Positions 4,999 through 5,509 of a DNA stretch of 5,509 bases are shown here, in pieces; the stretch's first letter is position 1, and each line of letters begins with the position of its first letter. Source of the DNA: Gammaproteobacteria bacterium (lineage in GTDB: Bacteria > Pseudomonadota > Gammaproteobacteria > Pseudomonadales > Halomonadaceae); NCBI GenBank assembly GCA_023485185.1, contig JAMCZP010000185.1, forward strand, positions 1-5,509, read 5' to 3'. The notes beneath the pieces are model-generated. The model saw only the letters and a list, made by a program, of their open reading frames with translations, made no database searches and was not told where the DNA came from. The translations under genes and the position numbers were made by a program.

Positions 4999-5509
4999 TT
5001 AAGAACTAGTGACCAGCTGATCGTCTGTATTATTACCTGTTGTTAGCACCGGTTCGGCTGGCTCATCAACGGCGAACGTTGTGCGGCTCAAGCGGCGAAC
5101 ACGCTTCATAAACAGCGCGATACACACTAGCGTTCCCAGCGCAGCCACCACATAGCTTAAGTGCATCGGCAGGCCAAAACCAATCGGTGCGTAGGCTAAG
5201 TAGGTGAACGTTGCCATGGTCATAAAGGTAGCGGGGATCGACGTGATCCAGTGCGGCTTGCGCGATAGCACCAAATACATGGTACCTACCCACAGCGCAA
5301 TAACGGCAGTGGTTTGATTCGCCCAGGAGAAGTAGCGCCACAACAGCGTGAAGTCCATATGGGTGAGGGCGTAGGAGACCACAAACAGCGGCAGAGCAAC
5401 CATGATGCGCTTAACGATCGGCTTCTGATCGATCTTGATGTAGTCGGCAATTATCATCCGCGCACTACGGAAAGCGGTATCGCCAGAGGTGATCGGCAGC
5501 ACAATACAT
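4999..5509 (-). CDS. CstA-family (carbon starvation) transporter, C-terminal part only
   Basis: Inner-membrane transporter of the CstA family, whose studied members take up pyruvate or peptides. Only the last 169 or so residues are visible; the frame stays open to the right edge, so the start lies outside. The visible part begins CIVLPITSGDTAFRSAR, followed by IIADYIKIDQKPIVKR and WRYFSWANQ, which are hallmark segments of the CstA C-terminal 5-TM region (PF13722 type). Counting from the valine codon at 5500-5502, helices are predicted at about 32-48, 57-79, 85-104 and 114-133. A basic stretch KRVRRLSR (133-140) and a polar, acidic tail of about 25 residues follow, probably cytoplasmic. The sequence recalls the shorter CstA clade rather than the roughly 700-residue E. 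coli proteins, but the full length cannot be seen. Substrate is not assignable. The stop codon is TAA at 4999-5001. Confidence 0.9.
   Translation of the reverse strand, partial: CIVLPITSGDTAFRSARMIIADYIKIDQKPIVKRIMVALPLFVVSYALTHMDFTLLWRYFSWANQTTAVIALWVGTMYLVLSRKPHWITSIPATFMTMATFTYLAYAPIGFGLPMHLSYVVAALGTLVCIALFMKRVRRLSRTTFAVDEPAEPVLTTGNNTDDQLVTSS

Noticed and set aside
4984..5010. Repeated AACTAG and palindrome ACTAGT around the 3' end of the cstA-type gene
   Set aside because: Six-base matches are too short to separate from chance.
1..5509. Search for tRNA, rRNA, CRISPR arrays, insertion sequences, toxin-antitoxin or phage genes
   Set aside because: None seen. All larger frames are accounted for by conserved chromosomal genes, and no spaced direct repeats or transposase motifs appear.

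Overview
The window carries core chromosomal genes of a Gram-negative gammaproteobacterium. The gene set and order are pepA divergent from lptF-lptG, then an RDD membrane protein, then a bfd/bfr iron pair, with a CstA-type transporter convergent on them. Together with near-balanced base composition and the protein sequences, this suggests Halomonadaceae (Halomonas or a relative). The family assignment is an inference from recall, not a search.

Layout. Positions 1-969 (minus strand) hold the N-terminal two thirds of leucyl aminopeptidase PepA, cut by the window edge. A 134-bp divergent spacer follows. Positions 1104-3262 (plus) hold lptF and lptG, overlapping by one base (TAATG). LptF starts with TTG. 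After 93 bp a small RDD-domain membrane protein lies at 3356-3829. A 159-bp spacer with predicted hairpins and a good Fur-box/promoter overlap leads to bfd (3989-4195). A 191-bp spacer rich in inverted repeats leads to bfr (4387-4869). A strong bidirectional terminator (4923-4955) separates bfr from the 3' end of a cstA-family gene on the minus strand (4999 to the right edge).

How the genes fit together. LptF and LptG form the transmembrane core of the LptB2FG exporter, which extracts LPS from the inner membrane. The RDD protein may share their transcript but its role is unknown. Bfr stores iron as a ferric mineral, and Bfd is the [2Fe-2S] ferredoxin that reduces Bfr so iron can be released. 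The pair is expected to respond oppositely to iron, and only bfd has a convincing Fur box overlapping a promoter. PepA and the CstA-type transporter belong to peptide/amino-acid and pyruvate/peptide metabolism and are not obviously linked to the rest.

I found no mobile element, CRISPR array, tRNA, rRNA or defence system, and no evidence of a new multi-gene system. The most unusual DNA is the bfr leader. It has a perfect 12-bp inverted repeat lying on the predicted -10 element, a third copy of the same heptamer downstream, and another 7-bp palindrome touching the -35.
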